Positions 34,621 through 48,200 of a stretch of DNA of 64,000 nucleotides are shown here, piece after piece. A program made the translations under genes and the position numbers. The notes under the pieces were generated by a model, which saw only the letters and a program-made list of their open reading frames with translations, made no database searches and was not told the DNA's origin. Every line of letters starts with the position of its first letter. Within the stretch, counting starts at the first letter, position 1. The stretch lies in contig NC_081414.1 in NCBI RefSeq assembly GCF_030272615.1, positions 817,294,396 to 817,358,395 of the forward strand, read 5' to 3'. The DNA comes from Cryptomeria japonica. Taxonomy: Eukaryota > Streptophyta > Pinopsida > Cupressales > Cupressaceae.

Positions 34621-36439
34621 TCAAGTTTCTACTAGAGGGGCATAAACCCCTAATCTGTCTCTGAGGTACTCAAATGATTCTTTAGGCAAAGGTTTAGTGA
34701 AGATGTCTGCAATCTGCTCTTTAGTATTCACATAAACCAATCTAACTTCATTTGCTTACACCTTTTCCTTCAAAAATTTGTATTTGATAGATATGTGCTT
34801 TATCTTAGAGTGGAATACTGGATTCTTTGATATGTCTATAGTAACAGAGTTGTCATATTGAATAACTACCGGTTCATTACAATTCACCTTTATGTCCTTT
34901 AGCATTTGCTTCATCCATAGAACTTGTGTATAGTTAGTAGTAGCACCAACATACTCAACTTCAGCAGTAGATAAGGAAGTACATGACTGTTTCTTGCTTA
35001 TCCATGGAATAATTTTCTTTCCAAGAAAGAAAGCTCCACCGGAAGTTCTCTTCTAATCATCAACATCACCTACCCAATCTCCATCTATATATGAACATAA
35101 AGTAAAGTTATCATCTTTAAGATACCACAAACCATATTTAGATGTTCCTTGCAAGTACCTAAAAATCCTTTTCACCGCACTTTCATGATTTTCTCTAGGA
35201 TCACTTTGATATCTTGATCCAATGCAAACTGCATTCATTATATCTGGTCTAGTCTGAGTCAAATATAGCAGACCTCTAATCATAGACCTGTATCTTGTAG
35301 GATTTACCGATGCTGATTCATCTTTCTTTGTCAATTTCTCAATTGTAACCATAGGAGCACCAACCAGTTTAGAATTTTCAAGACCAAATTTCTTCAGCAA
35401 CTCCCTAGCATACTTGGTTTGATAGATGAAAATACCCTTATCAGTCTAAGTAATCTACAAACCTAAGAAAAAATTCATTTCCCCAATGATAGACATCTCA
35501 AATTCATTCTTCATATTGTTAGAAAATTCCATGCACAACCTATCCTCACCTCCAAAAATGATGTCATCAACAAAGACCTGAATAATCACTATATCATCAT
35601 CAGTGACTTTATAATATAGATTACTGTTAGCATTAACTTTAGTGAAACCAAGCTTTAAAAGATATTTATCCAATCTTGCATACCAAACTCTAAGTGCCTG
35701 TTTCAATCCATATAAAGCTTTCTTCAGCCTGCAAACCATGTTTTTATCATCTGAAAGTGAAAAGCCATCAGGTTGTTCAATATAAACTTCCTCATCAAGA
35801 TCCCCATTTAGAAAACCACACTTAATATCCATCTGATAAACCTTGTAGTTTTTATGTGCATCATAGGCAAGAAATAATCTTACAACTTCAATCCTAGCTA
35901 CTGGTGCAAAGGTTTCATCATAATCAATTCCTTCCTTCTAAGAATATCCTTTACAAACCAATCTAGCTTTATTTCTCACAAATTGTCCAGATGTATTCAA
36001 TTTATTCCTAAAAACCCATTTAGTTCCAATAACATTCTTATTTTTAGGTCGGAGAACTAAAGTTCATGTGTTATTCTTTTTTATCTGATCTAATTCTTCT
36101 TTCATAGCTTTCATCCAACATTCATCTTTACATACTTCCGTTACTGATATCGGTTGAACTTGAGAGATTAAACATACCTCATTAGCTACCAATCTTCTTC
36201 TTTTCATCACTCCTTTATTCTTATCCCCAATGATCTGATCTTCTGAATGATTCAACCTTACATACCTAGGAGTCTTCTAATTTTCTATTCCTCTTCCCCA
36301 ATATTCAGTTACTATTGAATTTTCTGATACTGTCGGAGCAACTACTTCAACATTCTGTTCTGGTATAGGTGTTACCAGTTCAGTTGTGATCATTTCCACA
36401 ACTGGTTCCTTCTCATAAGTTCTGATTTGACTTCCACTC
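34621..36439 (-). pseudogene. Copia pol, reverse transcriptase and RNase H part, decayed
   Basis: Reverse transcriptase and RNase H copy the element's RNA into DNA. On the minus strand the frame ends with KEQIADIFTKPLPK and FEYLRDRLGV before a TGA at 34621-34623. Upstream are FVDDIIFGG (the catalytic YVDD box, about 35560-35585), [19 protein letters not shown] and [16 protein letters not shown] (about 35800-35830). WMKAMKEELDQIKKNN (about 36070-36110) marks the start of the reverse transcriptase. RNase H residues are seen near 34930-34980 (STAEVEYV). Stops at several places, for example near 35050, 35450 and 36060, show it is inactive. At 36440 it is cut by the plus-strand Copia element, and the integrase part resumes at 41165. 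Confidence 0.9.
36435..36439. repeat. Target site duplication CACTC, left copy
   Basis: CACTC precedes the left LTR at 36440 and also follows the right LTR at 41165-41169. A 5-bp duplication is the normal Copia insertion signature. Confidence 0.85.
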
Positions 36440-36819
36440 TGTTGAAATGTGGCGACTGATCAGCAAAGTTCTGTACTGACATTGTAATAAAACCCTAAAA
36501 AGGCCAACTTTTTTTGTTGCCCTAAAAATGCATGTTATAAGTGGTTGGGATGCTTAAGGCATTGTAAGGTTGATGTACTATTTTTGCTAGATAATAAGAA
36601 AGATTGGACGACTGTGTATGGTGGATGTAACCCATTCTGGGTGAACCACGTTAAATCTCTATGTTATCTATGTCCTATTTTATTTCTTTATCTTTTGTAT
36701 TTAAATCTACATATAATTGTTAGTTCATATTTGCTTCAGATCTGCTTGAAACCCTAACAATTGGTATCAGAGCGAGGTTTTCTGTAAATTGGTAGGACTT
36801 TCAGATTTGAGTGGGAGTA

Positions 36820-37835
36820 ATGGAGGATTCCAAATTCAAGGTCGAAAAGTTTAACGGCCAGAATTATCAGTTATGGAAAATGCAGATGGAGGATTACCTG
36901 TATCAAAAGGATTTGTGGCAGCCATTGGAAGGAAAGGTAAAGAAAGCAACCACAATGTCAGATGAAGAGTGGGACATTTTAGATAGAAAGGCATTGGAAT
37001 CCATTCGATTGTGCCTAGCGCCATCTGTAGCATTCAATATAATAGAAGCAAAAATGGTTGTAGATTTGATGGCAACATTGGCTAAGTTGTATGAGAAACC
37101 CTCGGTTTCGAATAAGGTATTTCTTATGAAGCGTTTGTTTAATTTGAAAATGAGTGAGGGAGGATCTATAGCGGAGCACTTAAATGAATTTAATACAATT
37201 ACTAGTCAATTGTCTTCGGTAAAAATTACCTTTGCAGAAGAGGTTAGGGCTCTCTTGATTTTATGTTCTTTGCCAGAAAGCTAGAATAGCTTGGTTATGG
37301 CTGTAAGTAACTCTATCTCTGGTAAAAATACTTTGGTATTTGATGATATTGTTGGTGTTATCCTAAGCGAGGAAATGTGAAGGAAAAGCACAGGTGAGAC
37401 TCCAACATCATCGGGTAGTGTTTTGAATGTGGAGAACAGAGGATGATCAAAGGAAAGAGGAAAAGGCCCTGGGAATGAGAAGTCACAAGAGAAGTCAAAG
37501 AAAGGACGCTCTCAATCTAGAGGAAAGAAAGATTGCTGGTACTACGGAAAGGCTGGTCAGCTAAAGAAAGATTGTTGGTCTCGAAAAAACAAAGAAGGAG
37601 ACAAAAATGAAAATGACAGTAAGGAAGCTAATATTGCAAGTAATACTTTACAAGATGCTTTAATCTTATGTTTGGATAATGTTAATGATTCCTGGGTAAT
37701 AGATTCTGGGGCTTCATTTCATGCTACACCCCATAGAAAATATTTTCTAGATTATGTTCAAGGTGTTTTTGGACAGGTATATTTGGGTGATGATGAGCCC
37801 TATCAAATTGTTGGAAAAGGAAAGATAAAGATCAA
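36820..37835 (+). pseudogene. Copia gag and protease region with in-frame stops
   Basis: Gag packages the element RNA and protease processes the polyprotein. The ATG at 36820 begins MEDSKFKVEKFNGQNYQLW, the usual Copia gag start. The frame runs through LWQPLEG, LAPSVAFNI, LMKRLFNLKMSEG and stops first at 37282. It then continues with stops near 37378 and 37444. The zinc knuckle reads CWYYGKAGQLKKDCW, where two of the expected residues (Cys and His) are lost. The protease site is intact as WVIDSGASFHAT at about 37695. The frame breaks near 37845. Confidence 0.9.
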
Positions 37836-37950
37836 GTTCCTAATTTAAGAAGAAGAAATTTAATTTCTGCAGGACAACTAGTTTCTGCAGGAGGTAAGAT
37901 ATGTTCCTAATTTAAGAAGAAATTTAATTTCTGCAGGACAACTAGGTAGT
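37820..37950 (+). repeat. Short imperfect tandem duplication in the pol gene
   Basis: GTTCCTAATTTAAGAAGAA followed by AATTTCTGCAGGACAACTAG occurs at about 37837-37885 and again at 37903-37950. The first copy is out of context and disrupts the protease-integrase junction. Confidence 0.75.
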
Positions 37951-38971
37951 GAAGGTTGCATAGTTACCTTCTCAGATAGTATGTGGAAGGTCACTAAAGG
38001 ATCATTAGTAGTAACTAAAGGTGTGAAGGTAGGGACATTATATCTATGTACTGGTAACACTTACTTTACCTTAGCTACTATAGATAAAGTTACTGCAGGG
38101 ACAACAACAATAAATGTTGCAAGAATAAATTCGATAATGTGGCAATATAGGCTTGGGCACATGAGTAAGAAAGGGATGAAAATCCTTCACTCCAAAAATC
38201 TATTGCCAGGATTAAAGAAGACTGATTTAGAGTTCTGTGAAAACTGTGTTTATGGTAAATAGAAAAGAGTCAGATTTCTCAAGGTTGGGAAAGAGAAGAA
38301 GAGTGAGAAGTTAGAGCTTGTACATTCAGATGTATGGGGACTAGCTCAGGTATCATCTCTTGGTGGCTCTTGTTATTATGTTATTTTTATTGATGACTCA
38401 ACCAGAAAAACATGGGTATATTTCTTAAAACAAAAATCAGATGTTTTTGAAACTTTTAAGAAATGGAAAGCTTTGGTTGAGAATGAGACAGGAAAAAATT
38501 TGAAGTGCCTTTGAAGATTACTGCTTCTTAAATGGGATTTGAAAGCAGAAGATAGTTCCAGGAGCTCCATAGGAAAATGGTGTGTCAAAGAGAATGAATA
38601 GGACTATCATGGAACGCGCGAGGAGCATGAGATTGCATGCTAGATTGCCCTTACATTTTTGGGCAGATGCTAAACATACTGCTGTCTATTTGATAAATAG
38701 AGGACCTTCAACCCCTCTAGATGGTGGTATTCCAGAGGAGGCATGGACTAGTAAAAAGGTAAATTATTCTTTTCTAAAAACTTTTGGTTGCGAAGCTTTT
38801 GTCCATGTTGATAAAGAAAATAGAACCAAGCTTGATGCTAAATCTAAAAAAAGTACCTTCATTGGATATGGGATAGATGAATATGGCTATCGGTTATGGG
38901 ATTTTGAAAATAAGAAAATAATTAGAAGTAGAGATGTTATATTCAATGAGAAGGTTATGTATAAAGAATAG
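37951..38971 (+). pseudogene. Copia integrase, decayed
   Basis: Integrase inserts the DNA copy. The zinc-binding domain reads WQYRLGHMSKKGM, then FCENCVYGK at about 38140-38260, with a stop directly after it. The catalytic core follows in the same frame with HSDVWGLAQ and FIDDSTRKTWVYFLK (about 38315-38430). Then another stop near 38512 and a frame change lead to RMNRTIMERARSMRLHARLP and FGCEAFVHVDKENRTKLD. The conserved EEAWTSKK and KSTFIGYG of Copia integrase C-terminal regions are clear. The core Glu region near 38580 is damaged. Confidence 0.9.
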
Positions 38972-39124
38972 ACGTAGGAAAAGAAGCATGAACAGGACAA
39001 AGAAGAATATGTGGTGTTGGATGAGATTCCTAAAAATGAAATGCCACAGGTACCTGATGCCTAGCATGCAAGTGTTAGATGTTCTACGAGGACAAGTAGA
39101 CCCCCTAAAAGATTTTCTCCTTCT

Positions 39125-40710
39125 TTGTATTCTATTTTATTAATGGGATTTGGTGAACCAGAAGAATATGAAGAAGCAATGCAGGTAGATGCCAAACAAC
39201 AGTGGGAGCTAGGCATGAAAGAGGAGATGGACTCCTTGATGAAAAATAAGACTTGGGACTTAGTCCCTTTACCTGCAGAAAAAAGAGCCTTGCCTAACAA
39301 ATGGGTTTATCGACTGAAGAAGGAGGAAGGAGGTCAGAAAAGATATAAGGCCAGACTTGTGGTAAAAGGTTTTGCACAAAAAAAGGGTATAGATTATGAT
39401 TAAATATTTTCTCCAGTTGTAAAAATGACTTCAATTAGAACTGTACTTAGTCTTGTGGCTACAGATGATTTACATCTTGAACAATTAGATGTCAAAATAG
39501 CTTTTCTCCATGGAGATTTGGAGGAGGAAATTTACATGTTGCAAACACAGGGATATGAGGTCAAAGGTAAGGAGAACTTGGTGTGCAGGTTGAGGAAAAG
39601 TTTGTATGGCCTAAAGCAAGCACCCCGACAATGGTATTTAAAATTTGATAGTTTCATGGTTGAACACAGTTATCATAGATGTCATTCTGATCATTGTGTA
39701 TATTTTAAGAGGTTTGATAATGGCAGGTATATTATCCTATTGCTTTATGTTGATGACATGCTTGTTGTTGGGTCTATCATACAACATATAAATGATCTCA
39801 AACAGAAATTAGCCAGGTCATTTGCTATGAAGGATTTGGGTGCAGCTAAGCAAATTCTCAGTATGAGGATTACACAAGATAGGAAAAATAGAACCTTGAA
39901 TTTGTCCCAAAGTGAGTATATAAAGAAGGTGTTGAAAAAATTTAACATGCAAGATGCAAAAGCACTTAGTACACCTTTGGCTAGTCATTTCAAATTGACT
40001 AAGGAGATGTGCCCAAAGGCATAGGAAGAGGTTAATAAAATGTCTAACATCCCCTATTAATCAGCTGTTGGTAGTCTGATGTATGCAATGGTATGCACAA
40101 GGCCAGATATTGCACATTTAGTGGGAGTTGTGAGCAGGTTTATGAGTAATCCGGGTATGGAACATTGGAATGTTGTGAAATGGATTCTTTGGTATTTGAA
40201 AGGAACAACTACGAAGGCATTATGTTTCAAAGGATCTAATGTTGCTTTAAGTGGATTTGTTGACTCTGATCTGGTGGGTGATATTGATTCACAGAGGAGT
40301 ACTACAGGGTATTTTTTTACTATAGGGGGAACTACAGTCAGTTGGATTTCTAGGCTGCAAAAGGTTGTTGCACTTTCAACCACTAAAGCTGAGTACATTG
40401 CTACTACAAAAGCTAGCAAGGAGATGATTTGGTTGCAATGTTTTTTGGAGGAATTGGGTCAGACACAAGAGGATAGCCCATTGTATACTGATAGCCAGAA
40501 TGCCATTCATCTTGTGAAGAACTCTGCTTTTCATTCAAGGACAAAGCACATTCAGCTCAGGTACCACTTCATCCAGACTGTTTTGGAGGAGGGTTAGTTA
40601 TAGCTTGAGAAGATTCACACAAGTGAGAATCCTGCCGATATGTTCACGAAGGTAGTTCCATAGGAGAAGCTGATTTCTTCATCAGTTTTTGTTGGTCTTC
40701 TTGATTGATA
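39125..40710 (+). pseudogene. Copia reverse transcriptase and RNase H, decayed
   Basis: Shows WELGMKEEMDSLMKNKTWDLV, LPNKWVYRLKKEEGG and ARLVVKGFAQKKGIDYD, with a TAA where Glu is expected (39401-39403). Then come LDVKIAFLHGDLEEEIYM, YGLKQAPRQWYLKFD and the catalytic box LLYVDDMLVVG (about 39745-39775). RNase H follows with SGFVDSDLVGDIDSQRSTTGY, ALSTTKAEYIA and LYTDSQNAIHL. The end, with NPADMFTKV, lies at about 40625-40650. At least five stops (39403, 40024, 40060, 40597 and beyond) make it inactive, although the catalytic Asp residues remain. Confidence 0.93.
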
Positions 40711-41164
40711 ATTGTGGAATTTATACCAGTCGAGTCCTAGTGTTTTATCCAGCAGATGTTGCATGTACAGTGGTGTCATGTAGTATCAGTCTCCAAGTGG
40801 GAGATTGTTCGGTGTGGAGCCTGATCAGTCTCCAAGTGGGAGATTGTTGAAATGTGGTGACTGATCAGCAAAGTTCTATACTGAAATTGTAATAAAACCC
40901 TAAAAAGGCCGACTTTGTTTGTTGCCCTAAAAACACATGTTATAAGCGGCTAGGATGCTTAAGGCATTGTAAGGTTGATGTACTATTTTTGCTAGATAAT
41001 AAGAAAGATTGGGCGACTGTGTATGGTGGACGTAACCCATTCTGGGTGAACCACGTTAAATCTCTGTGTTATTTGTGTTCTATTTTATTTCTTTATCTTT
41101 TGTATTTAAATCTGCATATAATTGTTAGTTCATATTTGTTTCGGATCTACTTGAAACCCTAACA

Positions 41165-41838
41165 CACTCTACTAATCCACCTTGACATTAGTGCCCTCCA
41201 TAATTCTCTGTAACCCTTTGTTATAACATCTATATTATTTTCTTTCATTGGAGTAATCAATAAATATTCCTTTATCACATCTAGGATCAAACTTGCCAAT
41301 GAAATCATCTCTTTTGATATAGAATTTACTACCAAAGATTCTGAAGTACTTAACTATAGGTATATTACCAAACCATAACTCATAAGGTGTCTTACCGGTT
41401 TCTCCTTTGATATGAACTCTATTGAATGTATAAACTGTTATTCTTACTAATTCTCTCCAGTAGATATGAGGTAGATTAGCTTCCATCATCATGGTTCTAG
41501 CAACATCCAAGATAGTTTTGTTCTTTCTTTCCACAACTCCATTCTATTGAGGTGTCTGGGGAGCAAAAAATTGTCTCCTTATGCCATTCTTCTCACAAAA
41601 GTTATTAAACTCACCAGATGTGAATTCTCCACCATGATCTCACCTTAAGCACTTAATCCTCAATCACGTCTTGATCTCAACCTTAGCTTTAAATATTTTA
41701 AACTTTTCAAAAGCCTCAGATTTCTCCATTAGCAAAGCAACCCACATCATTCTAGAATAATTATCAATGATTAGCATCAAATATCTATCACCTTGAAAAA
41801 TTTTGATTCTAGCACGACCACACAAATCAGCTATATTA
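41165..41838 (-). pseudogene. Copia integrase part of the older minus-strand element
   Basis: Upstream part of the same pol as 34621-36439, separated by the 4.7-kb insertion. Minus strand shows ADLCGRARIKIFQGDRYLML and IIDNYSRMMWVALL (about 41745-41835). DHGGEFTSGEFNNFCEKNGI and a region with GVVERKNKTILDVARTMM (about 41475-41660) follow, then YELWFGNIPIVKYFRIFGS. The integrase catalytic Asp and Glu neighbourhood is kept, but stops occur near 41540 and 41640. Homology ends at about 41838, so the gag, protease and 5' LTR of this element are missing or displaced. Confidence 0.9.
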
Positions 41839-44800
41839 CGGAAATTTTATGACTTGTTCATTAAAAATAATTTTCTCTATGTAAAATCTGCTTATATATT
41901 TAGTATGATGGAACTCCTTAATCCGTTGTTTTCTCAACCTTATCCTATTGTTTTGGTATTACTTTGTTTTGAGGTGTTTCATGATGCAATCTCATATTAA
42001 CTCCACACAAATTTACATTTTAAGTTGAGCATGATAGTAAGATTTTATATAATTTTCATTCTTAGTCTCTTAGTGGTTTTAAATTCCCTTCAACATACTC
42101 GTAGGGTGTGAATACACAAAAATATTATCCTAACTTTATAAGATCTTATTTCTATAAAATGATACATTCAACATGAGCACCTTTTTTGTTTTTACAACTT
42201 GATAACCATCCACACTAATTATTTCATGATAACATGCCAATGATGTCAAGTTTTGATGGGGAGGGGTTCTCAAAGAGAGCCACACATTTCTCAATAGATA
42301 GTTGAATGATGTTTTAGTGGGCTCCTATCACTCTTCACTTTTCCATTAACAAGTCAAATACTCAAGCTCTCTTGGAGTGCTCCCTATCAATTTGTGCTAT
42401 TTAGTTGCTCAAGCATGGTTGAGATTCACAAGGGTAAATCCAACCATTAAACTATCCAACTCTCCAAAATATACTTCCAGGGGTTTTAGGGGGTGTTTTA
42501 TAGGTATTTCAATTTCAATCAAATGATCCTTCAATTGGTTTTTCATTATTTTCTCATCGCTCCCAGTTTCTCCTATTTTCTAGGCCTAGTAGCCTTAGAG
42601 CCCCAATTAGCCCTACCTTACCAGTTTTTGGGCAATTATTCAAATTATCTCAAACAAAATTCCAACACCTTTGGTGATCTGAGTACCCTTTTGGGCAAAC
42701 TTTATGATCCACTAGGTTAGGTAGTCTAGCCTGTCTGTACTTTTATGGGTCCCAAAAATGGCATTTTTAGAGGGTTTGGGACTTAACAGTCTTCTCCAAT
42801 GGGTTTTGTTTCTCTCTCCACCCTATCACACCTCCACCTTTTCATAGAGGCTCTTCTACACATCACACTTTCAATCCAAACACTTGGCTTATTCACAACT
42901 CTTCTCCTTGCAAGCAAATACAACATTTTCAATCATTTTCCTAATCGAGCTATGACTAAGCTCACTTAGGAAATGATGGAAAGTTGCTTCCAAAAAACTT
43001 CCAGGACACTACAAAACATATTTACACTATACAAGGGTTCCATGACTTTAATCGCAAGGTTCATTGAGCAAAACTCAAGGGATTTAAAGTTGGAACTATG
43101 ACTGGGTTCTTGAACCCTTGCTCAGATCAAGAGCAATACAAATTTATAAACACACTTCAAAATTGCACTAAGGAAAGACACAAACACCTTATGAGCAATA
43201 AAATATCATACAAAAAACCACCATGATATAACAGTAGCAAGATCAATCCATTATGTACGGAGTGCTGCTCCAAAAATGAGAAAATACAAGGTAAAATATG
43301 GAAATTGTCTTCAAAATCTATTCAAATTTGCTCACAAATTTTCCAACCCATGTAAAATCATTCTCAGAGTATTTTATATTCTGTTTTGGTCATAACTAAC
43401 TCTTCATTGGTTGCCTAACCACCGATTTTCTCAAAAATGCAAAGTTGCTCAAAAAGTTGCAAAAAGTTGTCAAGCAATAATGACAGCTTTTGCTCAAATG
43501 TGCATTTTTGTATTTTATATCTTTATACTCAAAATAAACCTCCTATAATGACTCCCTAACATCAAAATGAAATTCCTAAATTCCTAATGAGTCTTTACAA
43601 GACATTTCACATCATAATGCAAATTTGTGCCATTTTAGGCTTACAAGGGTTCATAGGCCAAATTTGTGAAAACAAACAACCTTGGTGACAATCACCCCTA
43701 AAATGAATATCAAACACACATATGGACCCCTAAGAAGTCAATTATTCAAACACCTAATCCAAAATATGGACCATCACACCAAAATCTTGAAAATGCACTA
43801 AAACTAGGTGCTCCTGCACCAAGTTTGTACTTAACAGAAAATGTAACTCTTAATGAAAAGATAGGGGGATACCCCTTTTATCCTCTATCTTAGAGAAATA
43901 TTTTGATTCTCATTAAAATTATGCCTATGGAAGAGAACAATTATAGGACTTTCTCTTCTCCCTTTTATCACTTAAGAAATCTCTCAACCAAAACCATCAT
44001 AAAGTATCTCATCAATTACCATCTTTCAAATCAACACATATAATCATCATTAGATATATTACAATGGAAAATAAATAACAAAGGCTTTCTCTTTCATTAC
44101 ACAATATTTTTTTTTGTTTTATTAAACACTTTGAAAGATCTCACAATCATACATAACAATAGGAAAACACAAAAATAAGGCTTGCTCTCCTCCCAACCAT
44201 AATGGCGTCATGGAGCCCCGTAGGCTCTAGCCATACCCCTAAGCAAGAAGATTGATTTAGACCCATGATAGTGGGGTCTCACATACTCCATAAATTTACT
44301 CTCATCCACTAAAACTCTTTCATAACTTTAATAATTTTTCTTCATATAAACACTACATACTAGACTTTGCAACTACATCTCAAACTTGTAACAATAACAA
44401 AATGGATTAGAGGAAGTAGAGAACTTATCTTTCTAAAATTATGCATTTTTTTCCCTCCATCTCTCCAAGGATGGAATCCTTCCTTACCTCCAATCTATCT
44501 TCTTTCTCAAAATCCTACAAGAGTTCTCCAAAATGGAGAAGTGGGTAACACCCAACTTCCTCTTCACAAACCCAATATAAGGGAGATTAACTTGGAAGAA
44601 TTGTATAGGGAGCTGACACTTGTCACCTTTCTATCCTCTTCCTCCATGAGGTCTTTTCCTCATTTAATAGGGGACAATAATTAGGACACCCCATTCCCCA
44701 AAGTCTTCCCTCATAAATGAGGTATGGGGGTGAAGTGGGTACCCCTCAGCTCATCTTTCCTCCAAATTCGTCACTCATCTTAATGAGGAATTTTGATGAG

Positions 44801-45288
44801 TGAAAACAAGTCCTAGAGCCTTTATTGGATTCCCAATAGGCCCCCACTTCAAAGGTATAAACTCTAGGGGTCTATTTTTGTAATTAAAACATGGTAATTG
44901 ACTCAAAAACACTCATTAAGGACCCATAATAATAGACTCAGAAACATATCTATGTTGGACAACAAACCTCATTTCCTTCTAATTAAAACATAATGGTTAG
45001 ACTTGTAACTTATCATAAAGGAGGTTAATTTGAAATTAGTTGATTCTCCATTCTCCCATTGTCCTCTTTACTTCCTGCACATAACCAACACATTCATGAG
45101 CATAGTTAGATCCCAATTATAAACCATATTAGTTTCTACCATTTCTTTATCAAGTTCACTATGTAATGCTAATAATATTGTCATAAAATCATCTAATTTA
45201 TAATGCCTTATTCTATCTAAAAATTTATTGAAGAAAAGAATGTAACTGTTTAGGGTTGTATTAGCTATACACGAGGCAGGGTGTTACA
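41839..45288 (-). mobile_element. Probable LTR of a second Gypsy-type element
   Basis: The right end reads GGCAGGGTGTTACA at 45288, so the minus strand starts TGTAACACCCTGCC. It is followed by TCCCCCTCTCCT, a purine tract on the minus strand. This makes 45288 the start of a 3' LTR in minus orientation. The left end was not found. No gene is supported between 41839 and 45288, and the short ORFs (41803, 42493, 44367) have no recognisable domain. How much of this stretch is LTR is uncertain. Confidence 0.5.
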
Positions 45289-48200
45289 TCCCCCTCTCCT
45301 TATCTTTAACTTCCTCCTGGAAGTCACTATAATTTAGGAACACAATTCTTACTTTAAGACCACGTGGAAATGCTTTGACAATCATTACTAACGTTTGATA
45401 AGAAACTTAAAAATTTTTTATGCATACACACATGTAAGAGGCATTCCTTTCATAATTTAGTCATTCATAAACCTATAACAAAACTTGCATCATAGTTCAT
45501 GTATCCCTTACATTCATAATACACATAGTGTTAGCATCATTTACACAAATTTTCAAGTAGTAAGGAAACCATCTTACATAATCCAATATCAAATTGCCTT
45601 CACAGTTTTGCTTATATATTATCCTTTTATTGTATTATAAACATCACTCATGATGTTAATGTCCTTGGAAAGCATCATATTTCTCATATCAAACCATATC
45701 TCAAGGAAATCAAAACCATCCACCCTTTTACCATTTTTACCTCACAATACATAATTAATCCACTCCACATTTACTTATAATCACAATAAACATCACGATA
45801 TCCATATATTACTTACAACACATACTTACACAATAGGGCTTATGAGGATGAATAATCATTGGTACCATAATCATAAGGAAAGATGTTCTTAAGGCCCTTC
45901 TCTAAGGATCTCTCCATACATTTCCTTGTATCTTCCTTTCATTTGTGTAAGGGGTTAGCCTCCAAAAGAAAGATACCTCATATAAATTTCATAGGAGGAA
46001 ATGGATTCTCAACCGTCCCATACCAGTCCCATTAGCCACCCTTATCTGCATAAAGAAATTCCCTAGCACATCTACTCCCCTATACAATCTACTAGGGACC
46101 CCCCCTAGAGTATAGTAGTTTACAAATATCACATCTCAACACTCATACCAACACTTTATAATTAAAAAAGAAAGCCTCTATGACAATTGCAAAATTAGAA
46201 ACCAAAGTTTCAACAAGAGCCATCGAAATAAGTTTTAAAAAAAATATAAATAAGAAGGTAAAGTAAAAAGTAAATTTCAATTGGAGCTCCCTTACAACAT
46301 TCCAATTTCAATACAATAAAATAAAATTCAATTAAATAAGTCCTTGAGGCAAATAGACTAAGACAAGATTCTAATGGCTAAGTAGCCCAAATGAAACAAA
46401 TAATATTGTTGGCATAATATTAATAAATGAATCATAAATAAATAAGTCATCAATAACTTTCAAACTTTTAAAAAAATATTGCACATTACATTCACCATGT
46501 AGAGTTTCTTAAGCCACTCAAAGGGAGGAGGGGAATGGTGGTCTTCTAACCACATATAATAATAGCATGCTAAAATAAAGGTGGTCTCAAACCACATATA
46601 TACCAATTACACCATATCATTATGAACATTATTCATATCATTGAAGTATCCAATATTCATACCATGGTTCATAGAAATTCATCCTCAACCCACGGGGTAT
46701 ACACATTAAGGAGTAGGTTTGAACTATGAACCAACAAATGTGGTTTTACATATGGGGGAGTCTATAGGGACTAACTTCCTTTGGAATTTCACACCCAAGA
46801 GATGTCGTAAGACTCCAATGGAGGACCTCTATCACTCAACCCCTATTCACATGGTGTGCATGTCATATGGCCAAAATGACTTTCCATGGAGCACTGCCAA
46901 CACAACATTAAATGGTGTGCATCTCATATGGTAGAAAATGACTTTACCATGGTGCACTACCAATGCAACGTAACATCATACATACTTGCTAACATATATT
47001 GTTAAACAAAAATATTTCATCGTCATATCAATAACACATTCATAACTCTTATTTACATATACATGATGTTCACAAAGGGCACTCTTAGGTGGATCACCTA
47101 TGACATCTACCTTGCCCTTACTCAAGTTAGATGAATAGTATCACCCTCTTGATATCACAACACATTTACTGGTTTGTTCACATGTGACTACACATACAAA
47201 TATCTATACATATTATTGTTGTATATTTCTCAACACTTTTAATTTCTATGAATCCATTCACCACATTCCACATAGGCCTATCATATCAAAATTTCATTCC
47301 TTTTTACATATTTTATTAGCATTGGTTTCATATTGATAATACTTTTCATATCTACTCCTCATTAATGCCAATCCATTGTGAATCCAAGTATATAAAAAAA
47401 ATGATTAACTATAATCTCTCAAATCAAAATTTGACACATGAAATATTCCAAACTTTTAACTCTACCATGTTTCAATTTATTTCATTCATTTGGTTTATCA
47501 CCCATGCCATCAAGAAAAATAAGACATATAAGATGGAAGGTTATTTTCTATGTATGTGTTTCATTTTCATCTGACTTTTCCTTGTTTTACTAGGTTTCCA
47601 CGCATCCAACTATACCTCCATATGCTCCTATGCACCTATAATTACATTGTGTAAGTCTATATTTCAATGTATGTTATCACATGCTTCTAATAGAATTGCC
47701 TATTATTATACATTGTAATAAATAAAATAATGTAAATATCTTGAGATAATTTATCATATGTTAATTTTCATGATCCCATTAGTCCTTAAGTTCATATAGA
47801 AGCTTTAACATTCAATGTTTTAATACTTAGTACTTTAATTCATCAAGTATCAATTATTTCGGCTCTAAACATTTAGTAACAAAAGATGAAACAAACATTC
47901 AAAAGACAAAATACCCAAGGATAAATTAAACTCATATTATAATTATACACAATATTTTTGTATTTTTTTTTGTGCCTCAAATACTAGTAGTGGAATAATT
48001 CAAATACAAAAAAAATACTATTATCTATGACATCATATAGTAAAAACTTATTTCTATAATATTTTCCTTCATTGTTATTCCTAATTGAAGTATGCAAGTA
48101 TAAATTTACAAGCTTGATAATTTCTCAAGTATCATATTTTATAACCCCCTTATTATTATTATATATATTGAACAATAGTATACTATTTCTTAATGAAAAC

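Larger units (their letters stand above)
36440..41164 (+). mobile_element. Complete Copia LTR retrotransposon, 4,725 bp
   Basis: LTRs of 320 bp at 36440-36759 and 40845-41164 start TGTTGAAATG and end CCCTAACA. The primer site TTGGTATCAGAGC follows the left LTR at 36761. AAGTGGGAGAT precedes the right LTR as purine tract, and a similar block occurs about 50 bp earlier. I count about 20 differences between the LTRs (6%), almost all transitions. It sits inside the minus-strand Copia element, which is therefore older. Gag, protease, integrase, reverse transcriptase and RNase H are all present in order but carry stops and frameshifts. Confidence 0.93.

Noticed and set aside
46719-46934. 71-codon ORF in the second Gypsy-type interior
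   Set aside because: Short, no domain, and overlaps a duplicated non-coding phrase.
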